Shown here piece by piece: positions 35,965 to 44,978 of a DNA stretch of 64,000 bases. Under the pieces are notes generated by a model, which worked only from the letters and a program-made list of their open reading frames with translations, was not told the DNA's origin and did no database searches. Each line of letters begins with the position of its first letter. Positions within the stretch are counted from its first letter, which is position 1. The stretch is from Bradyrhizobium sp. CCGB12 (GTDB lineage: Bacteria; Pseudomonadota; Alphaproteobacteria; Rhizobiales; Xanthobacteraceae): positions 682,001 to 746,000 of the forward strand of contig NZ_JANADO010000001.1 of the NCBI RefSeq assembly GCF_024199845.1, written 5' to 3'. The position numbers and the translations under genes are program-made.

Positions 35965-37317
35965 CTACTGTCTCGCCGATCCAAACTCTGCAGCAGGCTC
36001 TCGCCCCGGTGCGTTGCGCTCGGCCTGCTTGAGGCCATGATCTTTGCAGGACAGCGCTACGACCAGGCCTGATGCGATCAAGCAGAGCCCAAGAACGGAT
36101 AGTCCTGCGCTGGTATCGCCCAATCGAGTTGAAAGCCAACCGAGAATCGTAGGACCAAAGAAACCGCCTAACGCTCCGATAGAATTGATAGTCGCGATTC
36201 CAGCTGCCGCGGCGGCGCCGGTCAGCATCGAGTTAGGAAAGCTCCAAAAGAGAGCATTGACCGTTAGGCCTCCTCCAATTGCCACGGAGATGAATGCGAT
36301 CGTCAAGACGGTGTTTGACCCGACGTAAGCGCTCGCTATCAATCCAAGTCCGGCGAGGACCCCCGCAATTGTCGTGTGCCATCGCTTCTCGTTGACTTTC
36401 TCGGCATGATGAGATGCCCAGAGCATTATGGCTACGCTAATTGCGTAGGGAATAGCCGTAACGAGCCCGACGGTAAGATTGCTTCGCACACCTGTCGACT
36501 TGATGATCGACGGCAGCCAGAAATTGATTCCATATATGCCGATCACCAGAAGGAAGTAGATCAGGACGAAGGTCCAAACCATGCCGATCCGTAGCAGGTG
36601 GCCCAGAGGATAGTCTGACTTCGTCTTGTTTTCTTGAGCGAGGTTTCGCGACATGATCAGCTTTTCTTCGGCAGATAGCCAGTGCGCCGTTTGGATGCCA
36701 TTGTTCAGGTAAAACGGGATCGATGCCCCAAGGACAACCGCGGGTATCGCTTCAATGATGAACATCCATTTCCAGCCCTGCATCTCTCCGGCGCCCGACA
36801 TGGAGTCGATGATCCAGCCTGATAGTGGTCCACCGATAATAAACGATACTGGCTGGGCAATCAGAAGCAGCGCGACGATCCGTGCCTGACGATAGGATGG
36901 ATACCAATAGCTCAAGTAGAGGATCAAACCAGGAAAGAATCCCGCCTCGGCTAGACCAAGAAGAAATCTTAGAATGTAGAACATGGTCTCGCTGCTGACA
37001 CCAAACAGCGCGCCAAGCTCGCCGGTATATGCCATCGCGCCGGAGATAATTCCCCATGTGATCATGATGCGAGCTAGCCACGATTTTGCGCCCACCTTGT
37101 GCAAGATAAGATTGCTGGGCACCTCGAACAGCAGGTAGCCGAGGAAGAATATTCCGGCACCCAAGCCATACGCCGCTTCCGACATCCCGAGATCGTTCAG
37201 CATCTGCAATTTTGCGAAGCCAACGTTCACCCGGTCCAGATAGGCGACCATGTAGCACGTAGCGATAAAGGGTAGCAGCCGCCAAGTCACCGTTTTGTAG
37301 ATCTGCTCTTCTGACAA
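35965..37317 (-). CDS. MFS transporter, anion:cation symporter (ACS) family
   Basis: 450-residue, twelve-helix major facilitator with the ACS-type pattern ATCYMVAYLDRVNVGFAKLQM in helix 1 and LLFEVPSNLILHKVGAKSW between helices 2 and 3. ACS members import organic acids such as galactonate, glucarate, tartrate or phthalate. TTG 37317 has AGGAGG seven bases upstream. Last of a three-gene minus-strand operon with the lactonase and epimerase, so it probably imports an aldonate or related sugar acid. Confidence 0.88.
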   Translation of the reverse strand: MSEEQIYKTVTWRLLPFIATCYMVAYLDRVNVGFAKLQMLNDLGMSEAAYGLGAGIFFLGYLLFEVPSNLILHKVGAKSWLARIMITWGIISGAMAYTGELGALFGVSSETMFYILRFLLGLAEAGFFPGLILYLSYWYPSYRQARIVALLLIAQPVSFIIGGPLSGWIIDSMSGAGEMQGWKWMFIIEAIPAVVLGASIPFYLNNGIQTAHWLSAEEKLIMSRNLAQENKTKSDYPLGHLLRIGMVWTFVLIYFLLVIGIYGINFWLPSIIKSTGVRSNLTVGLVTAIPYAISVAIMLWASHHAEKVNEKRWHTTIAGVLAGLGLIASAYVGSNTVLTIAFISVAIGGGLTVNALFWSFPNSMLTGAAAAAGIATINSIGALGGFFGPTILGWLSTRLGDTSAGLSVLGLCLIASGLVVALSCKDHGLKQAERNAPGREPAAEFGSARQ

Positions 37318-37359
37318 AGTATTTCCTCCTACCTGTTTGTTTTCTCTTGGACACGAGCG

Positions 37360-38310
37360 TCACCAGGCGTGTGTGCTGTTCTGGCGATCCGGAATAGGCT
37401 TGCATAATGGTGTCTGCGGGACCGCATGAGGTGCGAACCGGCATGTGGCGGCTAGCGATTCGCCCTGTCGGAGAATCGCAAGACCGTTCGCTGCCGGACC
37501 TGCCGGCATGTTGTGCGCATTCACGAGATGACTGACGGGTTCGACGCAGAGAAAGTCGGCCGCCACTCCAGGCGAGTAGATGATGCAGGTCGAAAGGGGC
37601 GGATCGGCCGCAACATCGAGTACCAACGAGCGCTCGGGCCAGACGATGCGCGCAGCGCATGTCCATTCTTCAAAACCATTGTTGATCCAGCCCTTTGGCA
37701 GGACGCGTTCGCTTCGAAAATCCCAATCCGGTCGCAGCTCAACCGCAACCCGTCGGGTTGGAAGATGTCGCACATCCTCCAGCCACACCAGAGGAGCGGG
37801 AGCAAGGAGTCTCGTTTGCGGTGTTCGCGGAAACCACGGATGCAATCCGAGTCCATAGGGCAGTGCGGTTGCCGCCTTATTGGTGATTGCGAGGGCTACT
37901 GTCAGAGCGCCTTCATCGAGCCTATAGCAAACGTCGGCGCGATAAAGGAATGGTCCTGGTCCTTCACTGTCGAGACTAAGGCAGGCAGAGTGGCGCCCGA
38001 GGCGTTGAACTTGCCATGGTAGCCCGAACGCGTTGCCGTGGATTGGGAAAGGCTCTCCTGGCAAATTCGGTTCTAGAGGGTGGAAACGGCCCTCAAAGAA
38101 GAAGCCGCCGTTGGAGATCCGGTTAGACCACGGGGCGAGCAAGTTGCATCCCAGTGCAAAAGGGTCGCGGGTGTGTTCGGGAGCGGGCCTGAACAGTGGC
38201 TCGCGGCCCTTCGGGCCAAGAAAATCATAGCGCGCTATGCCGGCGCCGAGGCTGGGAGTGATCTCCAGCTCGGCTTCGCCGTCTGAGAGGAAAACTCGTT
38301 GGCTGCCCAT
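37360..38310 (-). CDS. Aldose 1-epimerase (mutarotase)
   Basis: 316-residue galactose-mutarotase-like beta-sandwich. Seen are FPIHGNAFGLPWQV, the catalytic His in LGLHPWFPRT and the catalytic Glu in FLCVEPVSHLVN. Interconverts alpha and beta aldoses so that the dehydrogenase can act on the right anomer. It lies 22 bases after the lactonase and 42 bases before the MFS gene on the minus strand. A poly-A-rich tract precedes the ATG and no clear ribosome site is seen, so translation may rely on coupling. Confidence 0.88.
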   Translation of the reverse strand: MGSQRVFLSDGEAELEITPSLGAGIARYDFLGPKGREPLFRPAPEHTRDPFALGCNLLAPWSNRISNGGFFFEGRFHPLEPNLPGEPFPIHGNAFGLPWQVQRLGRHSACLSLDSEGPGPFLYRADVCYRLDEGALTVALAITNKAATALPYGLGLHPWFPRTPQTRLLAPAPLVWLEDVRHLPTRRVAVELRPDWDFRSERVLPKGWINNGFEEWTCAARIVWPERSLVLDVAADPPLSTCIIYSPGVAADFLCVEPVSHLVNAHNMPAGPAANGLAILRQGESLAATCRFAPHAVPQTPLCKPIPDRQNSTHAW

Positions 38311-38332
38311 TTTTTTTGCCGTGCTTCGTATG

Positions 38333-39199
38333 TTATCCAGCGAAGCGAGCAGCCGGCAGGCCGGCGACGTCCACTTGCATGGTCAGGACGCCGCCCGCCC
38401 ACGGTTGTGCCGCCAAGTCGGACGGGGCCAGGTCCCATCTCGCGCTGGTGACGTACAGCGTTCGGAGATCGGGCCCGCCGAACGCGCAGCTGGTTGGCTT
38501 CTGCACTGGAAGAGGGATGACCCGGTCGATACTCCCGTCCGGCGCATATCGGACGACGCGCCAGCCATCCCACTCGGCGTTCCAAAGATATCCTTCGCTG
38601 TCGATCGCCGAGCCATCAGGGGAGCCGGGATCGCTCGTTGAGACGAACAGCCTCTTCTGCGAGATTGCCCCGCTCGGCGCGTCATAGTCATAGGCGTAGA
38701 TCCGTCCATCGAGCGTGTCCGCGAAGTAGAAGGTACGGTCGTCGGGACTCCAGGCCAGCGAATTGGGTATCCCGACGCCATTCTCCATGCGGTGCACCGT
38801 CAGGTCGGCATCGAGTCGATATAGGCTGCCTGTATATTCGGTACCGGCGTCGTCCATGGTGCCGGCCCAGAATCGTCCTGAGCTGTCGCACTTTCCGTCA
38901 TTGAAGCGATTGCGCCCGATCGTTGCCTCGGGACGGGCGATCCAGCGAAACTCCTCCGTCAGAGGCTCGAAGAAGGCAAAGCCACTCTCCAGCGCGAGCA
39001 CCATTCCCGACGAGCGGCGCAACGCGAAGGACGCGACACGCTCCGGCATCAAACATCGCCGAACAGATTCGCTTGCACTGTCGAACCGCTGCAGCTCGCG
39101 ACCGGCGATGTCGACCCAGTAAAGCGCCTGCTCCCGGACGTCCCAGATTGGTCCCTCGCCAAGTTGATTCCGGCAATCGACGGCAAGCTCGATCGTCAT
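38333..39199 (-). CDS. SMP-30 / gluconolaconase-family sugar lactonase
   Basis: 288-residue six-bladed propeller. The divalent-metal ligands can be placed: Glu in LGEGPIWDVREQALYW, Asn in RFNDGKCDSSGRFW, Asn in GIPNSLAWSPDDRTFY and Asp in DGSAIDSEGYLWNAEWDGW. It opens aldonolactones, matching the dehydrogenase and dehydratase genes next door. ATG 39199 follows GGGGTGA. Divergent from the DgoD-like gene across a 159-base control region with three ATACGAT repeats. Confidence 0.9.
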   Translation of the reverse strand: MTIELAVDCRNQLGEGPIWDVREQALYWVDIAGRELQRFDSASESVRRCLMPERVASFALRRSSGMVLALESGFAFFEPLTEEFRWIARPEATIGRNRFNDGKCDSSGRFWAGTMDDAGTEYTGSLYRLDADLTVHRMENGVGIPNSLAWSPDDRTFYFADTLDGRIYAYDYDAPSGAISQKRLFVSTSDPGSPDGSAIDSEGYLWNAEWDGWRVVRYAPDGSIDRVIPLPVQKPTSCAFGGPDLRTLYVTSARWDLAPSDLAAQPWAGGVLTMQVDVAGLPAARFAG

Positions 39200-39263
39200 C
39201 GCTTCACCCCCTACGACGGCTGCCTGTCAATCGGGGGCTGCTCACCCCTTTCCCGTTTTGGGA

Positions 39264-39318
39264 TTGACAAACGTCAAGATACGATCTTATTTCTTATTCA
39301 TACGATTAATAATACGAT
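39264..39318 (+). promoter_or_regulatory. Candidate promoter and operator repeats of the sugar locus
   Basis: TTGACA (39264-39269) is followed after 17 bases by TTATTT, a possible -10. ATACGAT occurs three times, at 39279, 39300 and 39312, all in direct order. The spacing of 21 bases between the first two is two helical turns. It lies between the lactonase and dehydratase genes, the natural target of the DgoR-like GntR protein at 44979. Confidence 0.5.
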
Positions 39319-39358
39319 ATCATCGGATCAGCAAATTCGCAAGATGAGGGGCAATGAC

Positions 39359-40531
39359 GTGAAGATCACCTCGGTGACGACCCGAGTCGTGAATGCCGAG
39401 ATGCGCAACTGGGTCTTTGTGCGCGTCGAGACCGATCAACCGGGGCTTTATGGCTGGGGCGAAGCAACGCTTGAATGGAAGACGCGCGCTGTCGCCGGTG
39501 CCGTTGAGGACCTCGCTCCGCTCTTGCTCGGGCGCGATCCACGCGACATCGAGCAACTCGTGCGAGTCATGAAGAAGCAAAGCTTCTGGCGCCTGGGAGT
39601 GATCGGCACGTCCGCCGTCTCGGGCATCGAACTCGCGCTTTGGGACATTTTCGGCAAGTCGCTCGGCGTTCCCGTCTGGCGCCTGCTTGGGGGCAAGGTG
39701 CGCGACCGGGTGAAGGTCTACACCCACCTCGGTCTGGGCGACATGCGCGCTGTTTACGAAACGCTCGAGGCCGAGCCGCTGGTCCAACGTGCGCGCGAGG
39801 TAACTGCCAAGGGCTATCGCGCGTTCAAAGCAGTATTCATCCCCTACACCAACTACACCGCGAGCCTGTCCGAAGTTGACAAGGTCGCGCGCATGATGGA
39901 GGCGCTACGCGCAGCGGTCGGGCCGTCAGTCGAGATCATGATCGATTTCCATGGACGGACGGCGTCTGTCTCGGCAGCGCTTGCCTATATCGAAGCGCTC
40001 GCGCCTGCGCGTCCGCTCTTCGTAGAGGAGCCGCTGCCGCCCGGCGATACGCCGAGCCTCGCCGCTGTGACCGCCAAGAGCCGTGTTCCGACCGCCGCCG
40101 GCGAGCGTCTCGTCGATCGCTTCGAGTTCGATGATCTTTTCCGCTCCCGCGCCGTGGACATCGTTCAGCCCGACATCTGTCATGTGGGCGGACTGCTCGA
40201 GGCCAAGAAGATCGCTGCCATGGCGGAGAACGCCTCGGTTGGCATCGCGCCACACAACCCGCTCGGGCCCATTGCTGGCGTCGCCGCGCTGCACTTCGCT
40301 GTCTCGACCCCCAACCACGTTATACAGGAGGAGATGGTGGGCGCCGTTCCCTGGTACTTCGACGTCGTACAGGGCCCGATTCGAATGGTGGACGGCCATT
40401 GGCAGATTCCGGAGGCGCCGGGCCTTGGGATCGAGGTGAATGAAGCCGCGTGCGCGCGCCATCCCTTCCAGCAAGAGGTCATCCATACCGTCAATGCCGT
40501 TCTCGACGACGGCACCGTTGTCGACTGGTGA
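39359..40531 (+). CDS. DgoD-like sugar-acid dehydratase (enolase superfamily)
   Basis: 390 residues of the mandelate racemase group, close to D-galactonate dehydratase in length and motifs. The metal ligands are Asp in IMIDFHGR, Glu in LFVEEPLPP and Glu in AAGERLVDR; general-base His lies in IAPHNPLGP, and the FHG His is as in DgoD. It dehydrates an aldonate to a 2-keto-3-deoxy acid. The open frame reaches 39164, but GTG 39359 gives KITSVTTRVV after GAGGGG at seven bases. Followed 8 bases later by the SDR. Substrate could be galactonate, arabinonate or fuconate. Confidence 0.9.
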   Translation: MKITSVTTRVVNAEMRNWVFVRVETDQPGLYGWGEATLEWKTRAVAGAVEDLAPLLLGRDPRDIEQLVRVMKKQSFWRLGVIGTSAVSGIELALWDIFGKSLGVPVWRLLGGKVRDRVKVYTHLGLGDMRAVYETLEAEPLVQRAREVTAKGYRAFKAVFIPYTNYTASLSEVDKVARMMEALRAAVGPSVEIMIDFHGRTASVSAALAYIEALAPARPLFVEEPLPPGDTPSLAAVTAKSRVPTAAGERLVDRFEFDDLFRSRAVDIVQPDICHVGGLLEAKKIAAMAENASVGIAPHNPLGPIAGVAALHFAVSTPNHVIQEEMVGAVPWYFDVVQGPIRMVDGHWQIPEAPGLGIEVNEAACARHPFQQEVIHTVNAVLDDGTVVDW

Positions 40532-40539
40532 GGCACGCC

Positions 40540-41316
40540 ATGGCAGGACGTTTGAAGGACAAGGTGGCGGTTATCACTGGAGCGGGGCGCGGCATCGGGG
40601 AAGCAATTGCCCGCGCCTTCGCGGCGGAGGGGGCCGCCGTTATCGTGGCCGAGAAGGCCCCGGAGACGGGGCGGGCGGTGACAGAATGCCTCGTCGCGAC
40701 TGGCGTCGACAGTCATTTCGTCGAGACCGACGTGGCCGCGCCAGAGAGCTGCCAGCGCTTGATCGACGATGTGCTCTCTCGTTTCGGTCGAATCGACGTT
40801 CTCGTTAACAATGCCGGCGTCAACGTCTTCCACGAACCGCTTGAGACGACTGAGGAGGAATGGCGGCGTTGCTTCGCCGTTGATCTCGACGGCGCCTGGC
40901 ATTGTTGCAAGGCCGCGCTGCCAAGGATGCGCGAGCGTCGCGCCGGGGCGATCATCAATGTCGCCTCGTGCCATAGCTTCGCGATCATCCCAAGCACGTT
41001 CCCCTATCCAATAGCCAAGCACGGGCTGCTCGGCCTCACGCGGGCGCTCGGCATTCAATACGCCGCTGAGAACATTCGGGTGAACGCAATCTGCCCAGGC
41101 TACATCGAGACGCAGATCGCCCGCGACTATTGGGCCTCGTTCCCTGACCCGGAAGCCGAACGCCGAAGGGCATGCAACCTTCACCCACCACGCCGCATCG
41201 GCCGGCCGGAGGAAGTGGCCATGACTGCCGTGTTCCTTGCTTCTGACGAGGCGCCGTTCATCAACGCGGCCGCGATCGTCATCGATGGAGGTCGATCGGT
41301 TCTCTATCACGAGTGA
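40540..41316 (+). CDS. SDR-family sugar dehydrogenase
   Basis: 258-residue classical SDR with VITGAGRGIGEAIA, LVNNAGVN, catalytic Ser in NVASCHSF and YPIAK (Tyr and Lys). It can oxidise the aldose to its lactone, or the 2-keto-3-deoxy acid in a later step. The frame is open from 40450, but ATG 40540 comes 8 bases after the dehydratase stop and fits the family. No zinc site. Part of the plus-strand sugar operon. Confidence 0.88.
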   Translation: MAGRLKDKVAVITGAGRGIGEAIARAFAAEGAAVIVAEKAPETGRAVTECLVATGVDSHFVETDVAAPESCQRLIDDVLSRFGRIDVLVNNAGVNVFHEPLETTEEEWRRCFAVDLDGAWHCCKAALPRMRERRAGAIINVASCHSFAIIPSTFPYPIAKHGLLGLTRALGIQYAAENIRVNAICPGYIETQIARDYWASFPDPEAERRRACNLHPPRRIGRPEEVAMTAVFLASDEAPFINAAAIVIDGGRSVLYHE

Positions 41317-41385
41317 CTCGCCGGCCGCCGGTGGCCGATAGCACAACAATGACGGTTCCGACCGGACCGGAACGAGGAGGAAATC

Positions 41386-42360
41386 ATGAAGGTCACTGGA
41401 CTTATTATGGCTCTATCCGCGGCCTGCGCTGCTTTCCCGGCTCACGCAGAGAACACCGTCAAGTTTGGCTACATCAACAAGATGGGCGATCATCCTTGGT
41501 TCGTCCGCGAGGTCCAGGGTGCCAAGGACAAGGCCAAGGAACTCGGTATTGACCTCAAGGTCCAGGATGTCCAGTTCGATGCCAACCTGACGGTCACGAC
41601 ATTTGACACCTATGTTGGAGACGGGGTTAAGGGCATCGCGATCGTTGTCCCGGACCGCGCCTTGGGTCCGGTAGTCGCTGACAAAGCGAAGACGTCAGGT
41701 GTCGAACTGATCGCCGTCGATGACAACATAACGTTCAAGGACGGAAAGCCTGTCGCCTATGTGGGTATGAACGCACTCAACATCGGAAAACAAGTCGGCG
41801 GCGAAATCGCTCGCATCATGAAAACCGAGGGCTGGGACAAGGACATCGCTTCTGTCAAGATCGGCTCTATTGAGGATCAGAAGGCTGACACCTGCATGCG
41901 TCGCAATCAGGGCGCACGCGAAGCTCTTGTGGCCTCAATTCCCGGCGCCGAAAAGCAGATGGTCTCGATCCCCTATGACAACACGATGGTCAACGCGATC
42001 GATGTCGTCTCGACGACGCTGACGGCCAATCCCGGTGCGAAGCGATGGGTGTTCTTCTCCTGCAACGATGACGGAGTGCTCGGCGGCGTGCGTGCCACCG
42101 AGAATGCCAGCATGGATCCGAAGACGGTGATCGGAATCGGGATCGATGGCTCGCGCTCTTGTGAGGCATTTGGCTCGGGCAAGGCCAATGGTTTCCGCGG
42201 CACGATGTGGTTGGATTCGGCAAAACACGGAGCGGCTGCGATTCAGGCCCTGTACGACCAAGCAAAGGGCAAGCCGATGAAGGAGACGTACTATCAGGAC
42301 GCCACCCTCATCAACCGGGACAATTTCGATCAGTACAAGCCTGCGCTCGGCTGCAAGTAA
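41386..42360 (+). CDS. Sugar ABC transporter binding protein, AraF-like
   Basis: 324-residue periplasmic protein. Signal peptide MKVTGLIMALSAACAAFPAHA, mature start ENTVKFGYINKMGDHPWF. Segments ELIAVDDNITF, YVGMNALNIGKQVGGE, SCNDDGVLGGVRATEN, IGIGIDGS and TLINRDNF align in order with E. coli AraF, the arabinose-binding protein. The ligand is therefore likely L-arabinose or a galactose/fucose-type sugar. GAGGAGG precedes the ATG. A hairpin follows the gene. Confidence 0.9.
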   Translation: MKVTGLIMALSAACAAFPAHAENTVKFGYINKMGDHPWFVREVQGAKDKAKELGIDLKVQDVQFDANLTVTTFDTYVGDGVKGIAIVVPDRALGPVVADKAKTSGVELIAVDDNITFKDGKPVAYVGMNALNIGKQVGGEIARIMKTEGWDKDIASVKIGSIEDQKADTCMRRNQGAREALVASIPGAEKQMVSIPYDNTMVNAIDVVSTTLTANPGAKRWVFFSCNDDGVLGGVRATENASMDPKTVIGIGIDGSRSCEAFGSGKANGFRGTMWLDSAKHGAAAIQALYDQAKGKPMKETYYQDATLINRDNFDQYKPALGCK

Positions 42361-42377
42361 TCCTGATCATCTGAAAT

Positions 42378-42397
42378 GCGGCGGGGCCTGCCGCCGC
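42378..42397 (+). other. GC hairpin after the binding-protein gene
   Basis: GCGGCGG, loop of six, CCGCCGC: perfect 7-base stem between the binding protein and ATPase genes. No T-run follows, so it is more likely an mRNA-stabilising or partial-attenuation element than a full terminator. Confidence 0.5.
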
Positions 42398-42410
42398 GGC
42401 GGGAGTGTTC

Positions 42411-43976
42411 ATGGCAAGACCGGCATTAACCGACGTGCACGACATCGCTCCGCCTGTGGCCGCCGTTTCCGGCGTCAGCAAGCGCTTCGGTGCCGTGCAG
42501 GCGCTGAGCGATGTCTCGCTCGAGTTTCGGCGGGGAAACGTCCTCGCACTGGTGGGCGAGAACGGGGCCGGCAAGTCCACTCTTATGCGAATCCTCGAAG
42601 GAGAGCACCGTCCTGACTCCGGAACTGTCCTGGCTGAGGGCCGGCCTGTCACCCTCGTGACCCCGCGCGAAGCGCATGCGCACGGGATTCGGGTGATCCA
42701 TCAAGAGCCCGAGATCATCCCCGAACTGACTGTCGGTGAAAACATCTTCATCGGCGACTATCGTACCCGCGGAATGGTGTTGCTCGACCGCCGCGATCTT
42801 GCGAGCCGTGCCGCGGCTTTGCTGTTCGAGTTCGGAGTGGAGGATGTGCTGTCGCCTGACATGCCCGCTCGCCAGCTCGGTCCGGCGCAGCGCCAGCTCA
42901 TCGAGATTATGCGGGCATTACGTCCCGGCGTCCGCCTGCTGGCTTTCGACGAACCGACGTCCTCCCTGACTGAGGACGAAGCGGGCCGGCTCTTCACCAT
43001 TATACGGCGCATGGCGTCGTCCGGAGTTTCGATCGTCTACATTAGCCATCGGTTGCGCGAGATCATTAATCTTGCCGACCGGGTGGCGGTGTTGCGCGAC
43101 GGTCAGCTGGTCGATACCGTGCCTACTACGGATGTGGACGAGGAGAGACTCGTCCGGATGATGGTCGGGCGGCCCGTGACGGAGCTGTTCCGGCGGCGCA
43201 CGGCAAAGCACGGCGCCGTCCGGCTCAAGCTCGAAGGCGTGTCGACTGTTCATGTCAACAACGTGAGTCTGGAGGTGCGGGCCGGTGAGATTCTTGGGCT
43301 CGGTGGACTGGTGGGCGCCGGCCGCACGGAGGTGGCGCGCGCCATCATTGGCGTCGACGAATTAACTGGAGGGCGCATCCTGGTCGACGATCGTCCAGTG
43401 CGAATGCGCGAGCCGCGTGACGCTATCGCTGCCGGGATCGGGCTTGTCCCCGAGGACCGCAAGCAGGAGGCGCTGCTTCTCGTCCGGTCGGTGCGTGAGA
43501 ACGCAAGCCTCGTCGTACCCGACAAGGTCTCGCGGTTTGGCATTTTCAATCGCCGGCGCGAGACTGCAATCGCGACCGACCTTGTGCAGCGCTTGCGCAT
43601 CAAGACGCCCAGCGTCGAGCAGGCCGTCGGCAAGCTCTCTGGCGGAAACCAGCAGAAGGTCGTCTTCGCCCGCTGGCTTGCACGTGAGCCAAAAGTCCTG
43701 ATCCTCGACGAGCCGACTCGCGGTATTGACATTGGCGCGAAGGCTGAAATTTACCGGCTTGTCGAATCGCTCGCCGACGACGGAATGGCCATCCTCCTTA
43801 TCTCATCCGAGATGCCGGAGCTGCTTGGCCTGGCCGACCGGATCGCCGTGATGGGCGCGGGTGTAATCACCGGGACCTTGCCTGCGTGCATTGCCACGGA
43901 GGAAGCCGTGCTTGAACTCGCCATGCGCCGTGGATCGGCGGATGTCTCCTCATTTGTAAACGGAACACACGCATGA
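42411..43976 (+). CDS. Sugar ABC transporter ATPase with two ABC domains (AraG/RbsA/MglA-like)
   Basis: 521-residue tandem ATPase. First domain Walker A GENGAGKST, LGPAQRQLIEI and FDEPTSSLTEDE; second domain GLVGAGRTE, LSGGNQQKVVFARWL and ILDEPTRGIDIGAK, with Glu and Asp positions typical of the group. A GTG lies at 42405, but ATG 42411 with GGGAG six bases before it is preferred. Stop and permease start overlap (ATGA). Powers import of the AraF-bound sugar. Confidence 0.92.
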   Translation: MARPALTDVHDIAPPVAAVSGVSKRFGAVQALSDVSLEFRRGNVLALVGENGAGKSTLMRILEGEHRPDSGTVLAEGRPVTLVTPREAHAHGIRVIHQEPEIIPELTVGENIFIGDYRTRGMVLLDRRDLASRAAALLFEFGVEDVLSPDMPARQLGPAQRQLIEIMRALRPGVRLLAFDEPTSSLTEDEAGRLFTIIRRMASSGVSIVYISHRLREIINLADRVAVLRDGQLVDTVPTTDVDEERLVRMMVGRPVTELFRRRTAKHGAVRLKLEGVSTVHVNNVSLEVRAGEILGLGGLVGAGRTEVARAIIGVDELTGGRILVDDRPVRMREPRDAIAAGIGLVPEDRKQEALLLVRSVRENASLVVPDKVSRFGIFNRRRETAIATDLVQRLRIKTPSVEQAVGKLSGGNQQKVVFARWLAREPKVLILDEPTRGIDIGAKAEIYRLVESLADDGMAILLISSEMPELLGLADRIAVMGAGVITGTLPACIATEEAVLELAMRRGSADVSSFVNGTHA

Positions 43977-44974
43977 GCACGATGTTAGCATCTGCAACCG
44001 GATCCTCTGGCCGATCTCACCGCGGGCGCCTTTTGACGACCGTGGGTGCTCAGAATCTTAGCCTGCTCATTGCGCTCACCGTCCTGCTGGCGATCTTCGG
44101 CTGGCTCCGAGCGGACGTGTTCTTCACCGGTCGTAACCTCGTCAATATTGGTCTCGCGATCACCATCCTGGGCATCTTGGCGATGGCGCAGACGGTCGTG
44201 ATCGTCTCAGGCGGGCTCGATATTTCCGTGGGCTCGGTCGTCGGCCTCACGACCATGGTTGTTGCACTCGTGATCCAGGCGACAGGCTCGGTCGCATTTG
44301 GGCTTACTGCGGGTATCGCATCGGGGCTTGCCGCCGGCGCAATCAATGGCCTCATCATAGTCTATGGCCCCGTGAACGCTGTCATTGCAACGCTGGGCAC
44401 CATGTCGGCGTTTCGTGGTCTTGCCTATATCACCAACAACGGAAACTCAGTGCCGATTCTGGACGATGCGTTGCGCGTACTGGGGATCGGAGTATTCGCC
44501 GGCATCCCACTTGCGATCTGGCTCCTGCTCATCGTCATGGCGGTCTTCGCTCTATTCATGCGAGCTACCGTAGTGGGGCGCAACATCTACGCGATCGGAG
44601 GCAATCAGACCGTCGCGCGTCTGGCAGGCATCCCCATCCGCCGGTACCAGCTCGCCATTTACTCCATGAGCGGTGGGGCCGCCGCATTGGCGGGAATCAT
44701 CTTGGCCGGGCGCACGATGTCGGGTCAGCCGGCCTCGGGCAGCCAGGGTCTCGAACTCGAAGCTATCACAGCCGCCATATTGGGGGGTTGCGCGCTGCAG
44801 GGCGGAAAAGGCACCATCGTGGGGGCCATGCTGGGTGTGTTAATCATCGGGGTTCTGAACAACGGGATGATCCTTACCAGCGTGCCGACATTCTATCAGT
44901 TGCTGGCCAAGGGCGCGCTCCTGGTCCTGGCGGTCGTCATTCAGGAACGCCAGCGCGCCGCAAGCGGGGAGTAG
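43973..44974 (+). CDS. Sugar ABC transporter permease (AraH/RbsC-like)
   Basis: 333-residue permease. Hydrophobic helices with the family patterns GGLDISVGSVVGLTTM, YGPVNAVIATLGTMSAFRG, RNIYAIGGNQTVARLAGI and GSQGLELEAITAAILGG. Start overlaps the ATPase stop by four bases. Pairs as a homodimer with the tandem ATPase. Confidence 0.92.
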   Translation: MSTMLASATGSSGRSHRGRLLTTVGAQNLSLLIALTVLLAIFGWLRADVFFTGRNLVNIGLAITILGILAMAQTVVIVSGGLDISVGSVVGLTTMVVALVIQATGSVAFGLTAGIASGLAAGAINGLIIVYGPVNAVIATLGTMSAFRGLAYITNNGNSVPILDDALRVLGIGVFAGIPLAIWLLLIVMAVFALFMRATVVGRNIYAIGGNQTVARLAGIPIRRYQLAIYSMSGGAAALAGIILAGRTMSGQPASGSQGLELEAITAAILGGCALQGGKGTIVGAMLGVLIIGVLNNGMILTSVPTFYQLLAKGALLVLAVVIQERQRAASGE

Positions 44975-44978
44975 TCAC

